DNA from: Micromonospora sp. C28SCA-DRY-2
GTDB lineage: Bacteria; Actinomycetota; Actinomycetes; Mycobacteriales; Micromonosporaceae
DNA length: 64,000 nucleotides
Direction: 5' to 3'
Assembly: GCF_030519475.1 (NCBI RefSeq)
Contig: NZ_JAUMKD010000010.1
Coordinates: forward strand, 186,001-250,000
Shown here in pieces: positions 1 through 8,244 of this stretch. The first letter of the stretch is position 1. Each line of letters starts with the position of its first letter. The translations under genes and the position numbers were made by a program. The notes below the pieces were generated by a model. The model was not told the origin of the DNA and ran no database searches. It saw only the letters and a list, made by a program, of their open reading frames with translations.

Positions 1-642
1 GACCGGCTGGTCACCGAGCAGCCGGAGCTGGCCGGGCTGTTCGCCGAGGGCGACGAGCCAGCCCTGGCCGAGTTCCTCCGCTCGGCCGCGGCGCTGCTGG
101 AGGGCTACTTCGCGGTGGAGGATCCGCGCCGGCTGGAGCCGGCCGAGCGGGAGAGCCTGATCTCCGCGGTGGTCGACGACGAGCTGCTCATCCGGGGCTA
201 CCTCGACCGGCTCGACGTCGCGCCGGACGGCGCGCTGCGGGTGGTCGACTACAAGACCGGCGGCGCGCCGCGAGAGGCGTTCGAGGCCCGCGCGCTGTTC
301 CAGCTGAAGTTCTACGCGCTGGTGCTGTGGCGCACCCGCGGCGTGGTGCCCCGGGTGCTCCGGCTGCTCTACCTCAAGGACGCCGAGGTCTGCGACTACG
401 CGCCGGACGCCGACGAGCTGCTCCGCTTCGAGCGCACGGTGGTGGCGCTGTGGCGGGCGATCGAGCAGGCCACCGCCCAGCGGGATTTCCGCCCCCGGCC
501 GAGCCGGCTCTGCGACTGGTGCAGCCACCAGGCGCGCTGCCCCAGCTTCGGCGGCACCCCGCCGCCCTTTCCCGTGCCCGAGCCGGCGGATCCGCTGCGC
601 GACGCCCGCTCCCGCCCGGCGCCGCCCGGCGCCGACGAGTAG
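1..642 (+). CDS. RecB-family PD-(D/E)XK nuclease, C-terminal part (5' end outside window)
   Basis: The reading frame is open from base 1 and ends at TAG 640-642, so only the last 213 residues are visible. Seen: a VVDYKTG motif at 241-261, the nuclease motif III of the PD-(D/E)XK fold (D and K are catalytic/metal-binding), followed by a conserved Gln-containing helix (FQLKFYALVLW), and a CxxCx5C group at 511-540 that matches the C-terminal cysteines of an Fe-S-containing RecB/AddB-like nuclease domain. Family knowledge: such proteins are single-strand DNA exonucleases of repair or Cas4-like function. In actinobacteria they are often stand-alone RecB-like exonucleases, which fits the absence of a helicase motif in the visible part. 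The upstream portion, including the fourth Fe-S cysteine, cannot be seen. Confidence 0.85.
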   Translation, partial: DRLVTEQPELAGLFAEGDEPALAEFLRSAAALLEGYFAVEDPRRLEPAERESLISAVVDDELLIRGYLDRLDVAPDGALRVVDYKTGGAPREAFEARALFQLKFYALVLWRTRGVVPRVLRLLYLKDAEVCDYAPDADELLRFERTVVALWRAIEQATAQRDFRPRPSRLCDWCSHQARCPSFGGTPPPFPVPEPADPLRDARSRPAPPGADE

Positions 643-723
643 CCGACCACCCGACCACCGCGGGCATCCACACCGACCCGCGCCGGGCCCGGACGGACCG
701 GCGTCGCCTCGACCGTGCGCACC

Positions 724-797
724 GGTCGGCCCGCCTCGACCCGGCACGCACGGTCGGCCCGCCTCGACCCGCGCGCACGGTCGGCCCGCCTCGACCC
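724..797. repeat. Three-copy 27-28 bp direct repeat in the intergenic gap
   Basis: A 19-base core GGTCGGCCCGCCTCGACCC occurs at 724-742, 752-770 and 779-797, each preceded by a GCACGCAC-like spacer, giving periods of 28 and 27 bp. The 287-base gap 643-929 has no other gene I can support; open frames there are GC-rich shadows. The period is not a multiple of three, which argues against coding use. Confidence 0.8.
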
Positions 798-917
798 GGC
801 ACGCACCGGTCGACCGGCACCGGTCGACCCGCCCCCGAGGCCGGCGGCGGTCGTCTCCTCCTCAGGGAGGAGACCGCCTCACCACCGGCGACGATCTTCG
901 CCCGGCGCCACGGCGGC

Positions 918-923
918 TAGCGT
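918..923 (+). promoter_or_regulatory. Putative -10 box of a leaderless promoter
   Basis: TAGCGT lies exactly 6 nt before the ATG at 930 and no Shine-Dalgarno sequence is present. A TANNNT hexamer 6-7 nt before the start codon is the expected layout when transcription starts at the A of the ATG. The same layout recurs at about ten genes in this window. Confidence 0.45.
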
Positions 924-929
924 CGCGGT

Positions 930-2123
930 ATGACGTCGGGCCCGCGGGAGTGGACGCGCCAGCACCCGCTGGCCGCCGACGCGCTGCTCGCCGTCGGCCT
1001 GATCGTGGCCGAGGCGATCTTCACCCTGCTCACGCCGCGCGAGCTGTGGCCCGGGCCACTGCCCTCGGCGCTGGGCTGGAGCGCGCTCTGCGCCGCCCCG
1101 ACCGCGCTGCGCCGGGTGGCGCCGTGGCCGGCGGTGGGCGCGGCGGTGGCGACGTTGGCGCTGCCCGGCCTGCTGCACCTCGCGCCGGGCACCCAGGGGC
1201 TGACCTGCATCGTGCTCACCTACACCATCGCCGCCCGCCGGCCGGTACGCGCGGCGTCGGCCGCCGCGGCCGGGCTGTGGCTGCCCGTGGCGGTGGTCAA
1301 CACGGTCGCGCCACCGGTCGGCGGCCTGGAGATCGGCCCCGCCTACCTGGTGCTGAACAACCTGCTGGTCGGGGCGGTGGCGTTCTCGGTCGGGCGGACC
1401 GTGCACGCCCGCCGGATGTCGACGGAGGCGTTGCGCGAGCGCGCCCGGGTGGCCGAGGAGAACCAGCGGGCGCTGGCCGAGCAGGCGGTCGCCGACGAGC
1501 GCCGGCGCATCGCCCGGGAACTGCACGACGTGGTCGCCCACCACGTCAGCGTGATGGGGGTGCTGGCCACCGGGGCGCGTCGGGTGCTGCGCCGGGACCC
1601 GGACGCGGCCGACGAGGCGGTGGCCACCATCGAGGAGACCGGCCGGGCCACCCTGCGGGAGCTGCGCCGGCTGCTGGACGTGCTGCGCACCGACGCCGAG
1701 CCGGCCGCCGACCTGGCCCCGCAACCGGGGCTGACCGGCATCGAGACCCTCGTCGACCAGGTCCGCGAGGCGGGCCTGCCGGTCACCCTGCGGGTCGAGG
1801 GCACCCCCGGCGAGATGGAGCAGGGGGTGGCGCTGACCCTGTACCGGATCGCGCAGGAGGCGCTGACCAACGCCCTCAAGCACGCCGGCACGGCCACCGC
1901 CCAGGTGCGGCTGGGCTTCGGCGTGGACGCGGTCGAGGTGGAGGTGACCGACACCGGGCGCGGGCCGCTGCCCGACACCGACCGGATCGGGCACGGATTG
2001 GTGGGGATGCGCGAGCGGGTCGGCCTCTACGGTGGGGTCCTGCGCATCGGGGCGCGCCCCGGCGGCGGCTTTCGGGTGTACGCGAGGATTCCGGTGGAGC
2101 CCGCGGCGGTCCGCCCGGTGTGA
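930..2123 (+). CDS. Two-component sensor histidine kinase (HisKA_3 type)
   Basis: 397 residues. The N-terminal ~150 residues contain about five hydrophobic segments, indicating a membrane-embedded sensor with no large extracellular domain. A HisKA_3 dimerisation helix follows, with the phospho-acceptor His at residue 199 in the motif ARELHDVVAHH, then a HATPase_c domain with the N-box-like AQEALTNALKHAG and the G-box GHGLVGMRERV. Family knowledge: these kinases phosphorylate NarL/LuxR-type response regulators, and such a regulator starts 133 bp downstream on the same strand, so they form a cognate pair. The stimulus is unknown; the ABC exporter that follows suggests envelope or antimicrobial stress (inference). 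The start at 930 is preceded by TAGCGT at 6 nt and no ribosome site, consistent with a leaderless mRNA. Confidence 0.93.
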   Translation: MTSGPREWTRQHPLAADALLAVGLIVAEAIFTLLTPRELWPGPLPSALGWSALCAAPTALRRVAPWPAVGAAVATLALPGLLHLAPGTQGLTCIVLTYTIAARRPVRAASAAAAGLWLPVAVVNTVAPPVGGLEIGPAYLVLNNLLVGAVAFSVGRTVHARRMSTEALRERARVAEENQRALAEQAVADERRRIARELHDVVAHHVSVMGVLATGARRVLRRDPDAADEAVATIEETGRATLRELRRLLDVLRTDAEPAADLAPQPGLTGIETLVDQVREAGLPVTLRVEGTPGEMEQGVALTLYRIAQEALTNALKHAGTATAQVRLGFGVDAVEVEVTDTGRGPLPDTDRIGHGLVGMRERVGLYGGVLRIGARPGGGFRVYARIPVEPAAVRPV

Positions 2124-2256
2124 CGGCCCGGCGGACGGCACCGACGGTCGGCCCGAGCGTCGGCCGGCACGCGCGGCGCCGGACCACCCGACGGGGCGGC
2201 CCAGCGGCAGGACCAGGGACAGCGGCCGGACGACGGCAGCAGGACAGGGAGAGCGG

Positions 2257-2943
2257 ATGACCGACCCGACGGCGCCGGCGCGGCCGGTGCGGATCCTGCT
2301 CGCCGACGACCAGCCGCTGCTGCGTACCGGGTTCCGGATGGTGCTCGGCGCCGAGGACGACCTGGACATCGTCGCCGAGGCCGGCGACGGCGTGGAGGCG
2401 GTGGAGCTGTCCCGGCGGCTGCTGCCCGACGTGGTGCTGATGGACATCCGGATGCCCCGGATGGACGGGGTCGCCGCCACCCGGGCCATCGTCGACGCCC
2501 GGCTGCCGGTGCGGGTGCTGATCCTGACCACCTTCGACCTCGACGAGTACGTGGTGGGGGCGCTGCGCGCCGGGGCGAGCGGCTTCCTGGCCAAGGACGT
2601 GCCGGCCGACGACCTGGTGGCCGCGATCCGCACGGTGGCCGGCGGGGACGCGGTGGTCGCCCCCCGGATCCTCAAGCGGCTGCTGGACCGCTTCGCCGAC
2701 GTGCTCCCGGACCCGGCGGCGACCCCGCCACGGGCGCTGGACGGGCTCACCGAGCGGGAGCGGGAGGTGCTGGTGCACGTCGCCCGGGGCCTGTCGAACG
2801 CCGAGATCGCCCGGGCGCTGTCGGTCAGCGAGACCACCATCAAGACCCACGTCGGGCACGTGCTGACCAAGCTGGGGCTGCGCGACCGGGTGCAGGCGGT
2901 GGTGCTGGCGTACGAGTCGGGACTGGTCCGTCCCCGGGCGTAG
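2257..2943 (+). CDS. NarL/LuxR-family response regulator
   Basis: 228 residues from ATG 2257, with a GGGAGAG ribosome site just upstream; the longer open frame starting at 2032 overlaps the kinase gene and is not needed. The receiver domain begins RILLADDQPLLR, with the acidic pair DD near residue 17 and the phosphorylatable Asp in PDVVLMDIRMPRMDG. A C-terminal LuxR helix-turn-helix is clear (LTEREREVLVHVARGLSNAEIA ... SETTIKTHVGHVLTKL). It should be phosphorylated by the kinase at 930-2123 and control nearby genes; the ABC exporter at 3288-6607 is the most likely target by position (inference). Confidence 0.95.
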   Translation: MTDPTAPARPVRILLADDQPLLRTGFRMVLGAEDDLDIVAEAGDGVEAVELSRRLLPDVVLMDIRMPRMDGVAATRAIVDARLPVRVLILTTFDLDEYVVGALRAGASGFLAKDVPADDLVAAIRTVAGGDAVVAPRILKRLLDRFADVLPDPAATPPRALDGLTEREREVLVHVARGLSNAEIARALSVSETTIKTHVGHVLTKLGLRDRVQAVVLAYESGLVRPRA

Positions 2944-3114
2944 GCCGGGCCCGCCCGGCTACCGCCCGGGGCGTACCCGAGGATGCGCCGGCGGGGCGAC
3001 GGCGCGGTTGTCGCGGTCACCTACCGTGACGGAAGACGGCGCGGCGCGGTTGACCCTGACGCGGCGCCAGTGTGCAGGATCGGTCCCGGCCGGCGGTAAA
3101 GCGCTCGACCGGCG

Positions 3115-3142
3115 GCCGGCTCAGGGGCAACCCTGAGCCGGC
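3115..3142. terminator. 12-bp perfect hairpin with GCAA tetraloop
   Basis: GCCGGCTCAGGG at 3115-3126 and its exact complement at 3131-3142 enclose a GCAA loop, a stable GNRA tetraloop. It sits between the response regulator and the ABC exporter genes, both on the plus strand, and no T-run follows. It could be a terminator, an RNA processing or stability element, or a leader structure of the exporter transcript. The rest of the 343-base gap 2944-3287 shows nothing else I can name. Confidence 0.5.
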
Positions 3143-3287
3143 GATGGGGGGCACCCGCAGCGCGAAATCCGCACCGCTTCCACCCGGAGTCGGACGGATC
3201 GCCGCCGGGGAGCACAGATGATGGGGACTGCCGCGCCGGACCAGCGGGGGCGGCGCGGATCGAATTCAGACGGAAGAGGTGCATGAC

Positions 3288-4058
3288 GTGACCGCGACGG
3301 TAGGCCGGCAGGCGCAGGCCGCGGCCCGGGCGAACGACGTGTGGAAGGTGTACGGCAGCGGCGAGGCGCAGGTCGTCGCGCTGCGGGGGGTGAGCGCGGA
3401 GTTCGAGCAGGGCCGGTTCACGGCGATCATGGGGCCGTCCGGGTCGGGCAAGTCGACGCTGATGCACTGCCTGGCCGGGCTGGACTCGGTGACCCGGGGC
3501 ACCGTGTCGATCGGCGACACCACGGTCACCGGCCTCGGCGACTCGGGGCTGACCAAGCTGCGCCGGGACAAGGTGGGCTTCATCTTCCAGCAGTTCAACC
3601 TGCTGCCGACGCTGACGGCCAAGGAGAACATCCTGCTGCCGCTGTCGATCGCCGGCCGCAAGCCCGACCCGGCCTGGTACGACACGGTGATCGCCACGGT
3701 CGGGCTGCGGGACCGGCTGGACCACCGCCCGGCGCAGCTCTCCGGCGGCCAGCAGCAGCGGGTGGCCTGCGCCCGGGCGCTGGTCTCCCGCCCCGAGGTG
3801 ATCTTCGCCGACGAGCCGACCGGCAACCTGGACTCCCGGGCCGGCGCCGAGGTGCTCAACTTCCTGCGCAACTCGGTGCGCGAGCACGGGCAGACCATCG
3901 TCATGGTCACCCACGACCCGACCGCCGCCGCGTACGCCGACCGGGTGGTCTTCCTCGCCGACGGGCAGATCGTCTCCGAGCTGATCGAGCCGACCGCCGA
4001 GACGGTGCTGGACACCATGAAGAAGCTGGACACCCACGCCGCCGAGGTGGGCAACTGA
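3288..4058 (+). CDS. ABC transporter ATP-binding protein, MacB/LolD type
   Basis: 256 residues. I choose GTG 3288 because GGAAGAGG (3272-3279) is then correctly spaced; an in-frame GTG at 3279 would overlap that site. Walker A GPSGSGKST lies at residues 49-57, the signature LSGGQQQRVA begins at 151, and Walker B ends in D175-E176 (FADEPTG), followed by an H-loop (VTHD). Length and motifs are those of the ATPase that partners FtsX-like permeases in export of antimicrobial peptides or lipoproteins, or in peptidoglycan signalling. Its TGA overlaps the ATG of the permease gene by one base, so the two are translationally coupled. Its location after a two-component pair resembles BceAB- or MacB-type stress modules (inference). 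Confidence 0.93.
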   Translation: MTATVGRQAQAAARANDVWKVYGSGEAQVVALRGVSAEFEQGRFTAIMGPSGSGKSTLMHCLAGLDSVTRGTVSIGDTTVTGLGDSGLTKLRRDKVGFIFQQFNLLPTLTAKENILLPLSIAGRKPDPAWYDTVIATVGLRDRLDHRPAQLSGGQQQRVACARALVSRPEVIFADEPTGNLDSRAGAEVLNFLRNSVREHGQTIVMVTHDPTAAAYADRVVFLADGQIVSELIEPTAETVLDTMKKLDTHAAEVGN

Positions 4059-6607
4059 TGTTCCGGGCGACACTGAAGAGCCTGCTGGCCCGCAAGGTCC
4101 GGCTCATCCTGTCCGGCCTGGCGGTGGTGCTCGGGGTCATGTTCGTCTCCGGCGCCTTCGTGCTCACCGACACCCTCGGCCGCTCCTTCGACGCGATCTT
4201 CGCCGACGCGTACGAGGGGGTCGACGTCAACGTCGCCGCCAAGCCGAAGATCGCGCTCGGCGAGACCGAGGGCGAGCAGGTCAGTCCGCCGTTCCCGGCG
4301 GCCACCCTCGACACGGTGAAGGCGGTGCCCGGGGTGGCCGAGGCCACCGGGGTGGTGGCCGCCGACGGTGCGCGGATGATCGGCAGCAACGGCAAGGTGG
4401 TGACCTCCTTCGGCCCGCCGCAGCTGGGTGAGAACTGGACCGGGGAGAGCGACCTGGTGCAGCTGCGCGAGGGCCGCGGGCCGCAGGCCGACGACGAGAT
4501 CGTGATCAACAAGGCGCTCGCGACGGCCGGGAAGGTGAAGGTCGGCGACCGGGTGGGCGTGCTGACCCTGGAGCCGAAGCGCGAGTTCACCATCGTCGGC
4601 GTCTTCGGCTACAGCGGTGGCCGGGACTCGATCGGCGGCGCCAACGAGATCATGTTCACCACTCCGGTGGCGCAGAAGCTGATGCTCGGCGCGCCGGACA
4701 CCTACAACAGCGTGTCGATCAAGGCCGCCGACGGGGTATCCGACGAGTCGCTGCGCGACGCGGTGGCCGCCGCCGTGGGTGCCGGCTACGAGGTCAAGAC
4801 GGGCGAGCAGCTCTCCGCCGACGCGGCGGCCGGGCTGAAGGAGGCGCTGACCTTCTTCAACCGGATCCTGCTCGGCTTCGCCGCGGTGGCCCTGCTGGTG
4901 GGCACCTTCCTGATCCTGAACACCTTCTCGATCATCGTGGCCCAGCGCACCCGGGAGCTGGCGCTGATGCGGGCCATCGGCGCCAGCGGCAAGCAGATCA
5001 TCGGCTCGGTGGTGCTGGAGGCCATCGCGGTGGGCCTGATCGCCTCGGTGCTCGGCCTGGGCGCCGGCATCGGCATCGGCGCGCTGCTGGCGTACCTGTT
5101 CAGCACCTTCGCCGGGGGCCTCACCCTGGCCGGGCTCGGCGTGCCGGCGGCCGCGGTGATCGGCGCGTTCGCGGTCGGCCTGATCATCACCGTGGTGGCG
5201 GCGCTGCTGCCGGCGCTGCGGGCGTCCCGGATCCCGCCGATCGCGGCGATGCAGGACGTGGCCACCCCGGACCGCCCACTCACCAAGATCACCATCGCCG
5301 GTGGCGTGGTCACCGCGATCGGCGCGACGCTGCTGGCCCTGGGCCTGACCGGCAACGCCGGCGACAACACCCTGGCCACCATCCTCGGTGGGGTGCTGTT
5401 CGCCTTCATCGGCGTGGCGCTGCTGACCCCGCTGATCAGCCGGCCGGTGGTGAGCCTGCTCGGGGCGATCTTCGCCTGGTCGGTGCCGGGCAAGCTGGGC
5501 CGGCTCAACTCCGGCCGCAACCCGCGGCGTACCGCGATCACCGCCGCCGCGCTGATGGTCGGCATCGCGCTGGTCACCGGCGTGACGGTGATCCTGGACT
5601 CGGCCAAGAGCAGCATCAGCGGCCTGGCCCAGGACACCATCAAGGCCGAACTGGTGATCGCCGGGGTGCAGAGCGGCCCGCGGCCGCCGAGCTTCGACCC
5701 GGCGGTGCTGGAGAAGGCCGCGGCGATCCCCGGCGTACGCATGGTCGACGGCGAGTACGGCGACATGGCGCTGGTCGGCGGCGAACGGACCTGGGTGGCG
5801 GCCAGCAGCGAGGTGGCCTCGCTGCGGCAGATCTTCGGGGCCACCCCGACCGCCGGTGACATCGACCGGCTCGCGCCGGACCAGATGCTGGTCAGCTCGG
5901 ACACCGCGAAGTCGCGCGGGCTCTCCGTCGGCTCCCAGGTGCCGGTGCAGCTGGCCCGCGGCGAGGCGCGCACCTACACGGTGAGCGGCATCTACGCCAG
6001 CTCGCAGCTGACCAACCCGGTGGTGCTGCCGCCGGCGGCGGCCCGCGACTTCAGCATCCCGCAGCCGATCCAGGGCTACATCCAACTGGCCCCCGGCACC
6101 TCGGTGGCCTCGGTGCAGCCGCAGGTCGAGGCGCTGCTGGCCGACTCCCCCGAGGTGTCGGTGGCCGACCGGGACGCGTTCATCGAGCAGCAGGCTGGCC
6201 AGCTGGACGGGCTGCTCACGATGATCCAGATCCTGCTGGCGCTGGCCATCGTGATCGCCGTACTCGGCATCATCAACACGCTGGCGCTGTCGGTGCTGGA
6301 GCGCACCCGGGAGCTGGGCCTGCTGCGGGCGATCGGGCTGCGCCGGGCGCAGACCATGCGCATGATCACCGTCGAGGCGGTGGTGATCTCGGTGTTCGGC
6401 GCGCTGCTCGGCGTGGCGGTCGGCAGCGGGCTCGGCGCCGCGGTGGTCGAGGCGCTGAAGGACGAGGGGATCACCGACCTGGTGCTGCCCTGGGACCAGA
6501 TGGGGGTCATGCTCGGCCTGGCCGCGATCGTCGGCGTGATCGCCGCGGTGCTGCCGGCGGTCCGGGCCGCCCGGATCAACGTGCTGGGCGCCATCGCCCA
6601 CGACTGA
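4058..6607 (+). CDS. FtsX/MacB-type ABC transporter permease
   Basis: 849 residues, starting at ATG 4058 which overlaps the ATPase stop. The protein has an N-terminal transmembrane helix (LILSGLAVVLGVMFVSGAFVL), a periplasmic-core-like extracellular domain, a first FtsX block of several helices (around residues 265-400), a second anchoring helix near 490, another extracellular domain, and a second FtsX block at the C-terminus. Two motifs of the form RTRELxLxRAIG mark the cytoplasmic coupling helices of the two FtsX repeats. This double architecture is common for large actinobacterial permeases. The substrate is not determinable from sequence. Confidence 0.92.
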   Translation: MFRATLKSLLARKVRLILSGLAVVLGVMFVSGAFVLTDTLGRSFDAIFADAYEGVDVNVAAKPKIALGETEGEQVSPPFPAATLDTVKAVPGVAEATGVVAADGARMIGSNGKVVTSFGPPQLGENWTGESDLVQLREGRGPQADDEIVINKALATAGKVKVGDRVGVLTLEPKREFTIVGVFGYSGGRDSIGGANEIMFTTPVAQKLMLGAPDTYNSVSIKAADGVSDESLRDAVAAAVGAGYEVKTGEQLSADAAAGLKEALTFFNRILLGFAAVALLVGTFLILNTFSIIVAQRTRELALMRAIGASGKQIIGSVVLEAIAVGLIASVLGLGAGIGIGALLAYLFSTFAGGLTLAGLGVPAAAVIGAFAVGLIITVVAALLPALRASRIPPIAAMQDVATPDRPLTKITIAGGVVTAIGATLLALGLTGNAGDNTLATILGGVLFAFIGVALLTPLISRPVVSLLGAIFAWSVPGKLGRLNSGRNPRRTAITAAALMVGIALVTGVTVILDSAKSSISGLAQDTIKAELVIAGVQSGPRPPSFDPAVLEKAAAIPGVRMVDGEYGDMALVGGERTWVAASSEVASLRQIFGATPTAGDIDRLAPDQMLVSSDTAKSRGLSVGSQVPVQLARGEARTYTVSGIYASSQLTNPVVLPPAAARDFSIPQPIQGYIQLAPGTSVASVQPQVEALLADSPEVSVADRDAFIEQQAGQLDGLLTMIQILLALAIVIAVLGIINTLALSVLERTRELGLLRAIGLRRAQTMRMITVEAVVISVFGALLGVAVGSGLGAAVVEALKDEGITDLVLPWDQMGVMLGLAAIVGVIAAVLPAVRAARINVLGAIAHD

Positions 6608-6623
6608 GGTCGCCGTCGCAGAC

Positions 6624-6653
6624 GGAGGGGCCCGCCGACCGGCGGGCCCCTCC
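6624..6653. terminator. Bidirectional terminator hairpin
   Basis: GGAGGGGCCCGCC at 6624-6636 pairs perfectly with 6641-6653 around a GACC loop. It lies between the convergent permease (stop 6607) and HAD gene (stop 6659-6661), the expected place for a shared terminator; no U-tract is present, as is common in high-GC actinobacteria. Confidence 0.8.
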
Positions 6654-6658
6654 GCGCG

Positions 6659-7348
6659 TCATCGGGCTGGCGCCTCGCCCAACAGGGCGGCCAGCAGCTC
6701 CAGGTCCGCGCCGGTCAGGCTCTCCAGCTGGTGTACGCCGGCCGTCGCGGCGATCGGCACCTCGGCGGGTACGGCGAGCACCGCCGCCCCGGCGGCGAGC
6801 GCGCTGGCCACTCCGGTCGGCGAGTCCTCGATCGCCACGCAGCGGGCGATCGGCACGTCGAGCAGCCGGGCGGCGGTCAGGTACGGCTCCGGGTGCGGCT
6901 TGGTGGCGTCCACCTCGTCGCCGCAGACCACCGCGTCGAAGCTGTCCCGGCCCAGGGTGTCCAGTGCCACCTCGACCAGCGGCCGGACGCTGGAGGTGAC
7001 CAGGGCGGTGGGGATGCCCGCCGCCCGGACCGCCCGCAGCAGGGCCAGCGCGCCGGGGCGCCAGCGCAGCCCGGTGCGGAACAGCTCCAGGATCCGGGCG
7101 TCGATCCACGCCGCGCTGACCAGCGGGTCGCGTTCCGGCTGGCCCAGGTCGTCGTGCAGCAGCCGCATCGAGGCGGCCATGCTGGTGCCGACCATCGCCT
7201 TGCGGGCCGCGTCGGAGAGGGTGCCGCCGTACTCGGCCGCCAGTTCGTTGAGCGCGACGTCCCACAGCTTCTCGCTGTCGACCAGGGTGCCGTCCATGTC
7301 GAAGAGCACGGCGGCGGGATGGCGGTTGGGCAGCGGATCAGCGGTCAC
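6659..7348 (-). CDS. HAD-superfamily phosphatase (beta-phosphoglucomutase-like, subfamily IA)
   Basis: 229 residues from GTG 7348. Motif I is DMDGTLVDS with nucleophile D17 and acid/base D19; motif II is VTSS; motif III Lys is in DATKPHPEPY; motif IV is IEDSPTG. An alpha-helical cap of about 70 residues follows motif I, defining subfamily I. Members dephosphorylate small phosphorylated metabolites; the substrate cannot be set from sequence. It is convergent with the ABC permease and has no operon partner. Confidence 0.9.
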   Translation of the reverse strand: MTADPLPNRHPAAVLFDMDGTLVDSEKLWDVALNELAAEYGGTLSDAARKAMVGTSMAASMRLLHDDLGQPERDPLVSAAWIDARILELFRTGLRWRPGALALLRAVRAAGIPTALVTSSVRPLVEVALDTLGRDSFDAVVCGDEVDATKPHPEPYLTAARLLDVPIARCVAIEDSPTGVASALAAGAAVLAVPAEVPIAATAGVHQLESLTGADLELLAALLGEAPAR

Positions 7349-7509
7349 CCGGCGATCCTCTCAACTTCCCGCGCGACTGCCGGCCCGAGGTGCCGTCCGG
7401 GTGACCTACCCGACGGCCGGCACCGGCGAGCGCGGGCAGGGCGCGGTCGGGGCCGGGCACGACGGGCGTGCCGCGGTGGCGTGGGCGGCAGGCCGTGGCC
7501 GGGGCGGGC

Positions 7510-7620
7510 CGGGCTCCGGCTGCCGCGCGGGCGGCGGACTTGCGGGCGGGCTCCGGCTGCCGCGCGGGCGGCGGACTTGCGGGCGGGCTCCGGCTGCCGC
7601 GCGGGCGGGGGGCTTGCGGG
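7510..7620. repeat. 37-bp tandem repeat, three copies
   Basis: Copies occupy 7510-7546, 7547-7583 and 7584-7620; the first two are identical and the third differs at a few bases near its end. The 335-base gap 7349-7683 between the divergent HAD gene and the lectin-like gene contains only this array, and no promoter motif is obvious. The unit is not a multiple of three. Confidence 0.88.
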
Positions 7621-7683
7621 CCGGTCGCAGACTGGGCGCAGCCGGCCGCCGTCACGGTGGCCCGTCGCCCGAGGAGGTCGCCG

Positions 7684-8238
7684 ATGCGCGTCCGATCCCT
7701 GCTGTCCCGGTGCACGGTGGTCGTTCTCGCGCTCACCGCCGCGCTCTGGCCGGCGGCCCCGGCCGCGGCGGCCAGCCTGCCGCTGGACCGCTGCTACGAC
7801 CTGGCCCCGCCCCAGCACGCCGACGACCAGCCGTGGTCCGCGCCGGGCAACCGGCAGACCGTGTGGCCGACCCCGGTGGGCATCCTGGACCGGGACGTCC
7901 TCCGGGTGTCCGCGCAGGGCCGGATCCGCATCGACCACTGGGGCACCCAGAAGTCGATCGCCGGCGAGTGGCCGGCGGGTGGCACCGGGTGGCCCGCGCC
8001 GGACGCGCCCCGGTACGCGCTGATCGCCAAGGTCACCGAGGGGTCCGTGCTGGTGCTGAGGAACGGCCTCTCCTACGGCCCCGGCCGGTGGTTCCCGGTC
8101 GGTACGGACAGCGGCTGCCTGCTCTACTACAGCGCCGGCCTGAACCCTCGGGTGATCTTCTCCTTCAACGACCCGAACCTGGGCGACAACGGCGGCGGCG
8201 CGTCGGTGCTGGTGAGCCAGTGGTGGGGCGAGGGCTGA
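7684..8238 (+). CDS. Secreted PA-I (LecA)-like carbohydrate-binding protein
   Basis: 184 residues, start fixed by GAGGAGG at 7671-7677. Residues 1-31 are a Sec signal peptide (basic MRVRSLLSR, hydrophobic core, AAPAAAA-S cut). The remaining ~150 residues resemble the PA-I galactophilic lectin-like fold: a strand pattern with an ISAQG-like segment (VSAQGRI), then PAPDAPRYALIAKV and a C-terminal SFNDPNLGDNGGG, which corresponds to the Ca2+/sugar-binding 'NDxNxxDNxG' loop of that family. The product probably binds galactosides outside the cell (family-based). It is convergent with the peptidase gene at 8245. Assignment rests on recognised motifs, not on alignment. Confidence 0.7.
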   Translation: MRVRSLLSRCTVVVLALTAALWPAAPAAAASLPLDRCYDLAPPQHADDQPWSAPGNRQTVWPTPVGILDRDVLRVSAQGRIRIDHWGTQKSIAGEWPAGGTGWPAPDAPRYALIAKVTEGSVLVLRNGLSYGPGRWFPVGTDSGCLLYYSAGLNPRVIFSFNDPNLGDNGGGASVLVSQWWGEG

Positions 8239-8244
8239 ACCGGC

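Noticed and set aside
3266..6601. 1111-residue minus-strand frame opposite the ABC exporter
   Set aside because: Composition (GQRDHRH-rich) is typical of an antisense frame and the sense genes carry all expected motifs.
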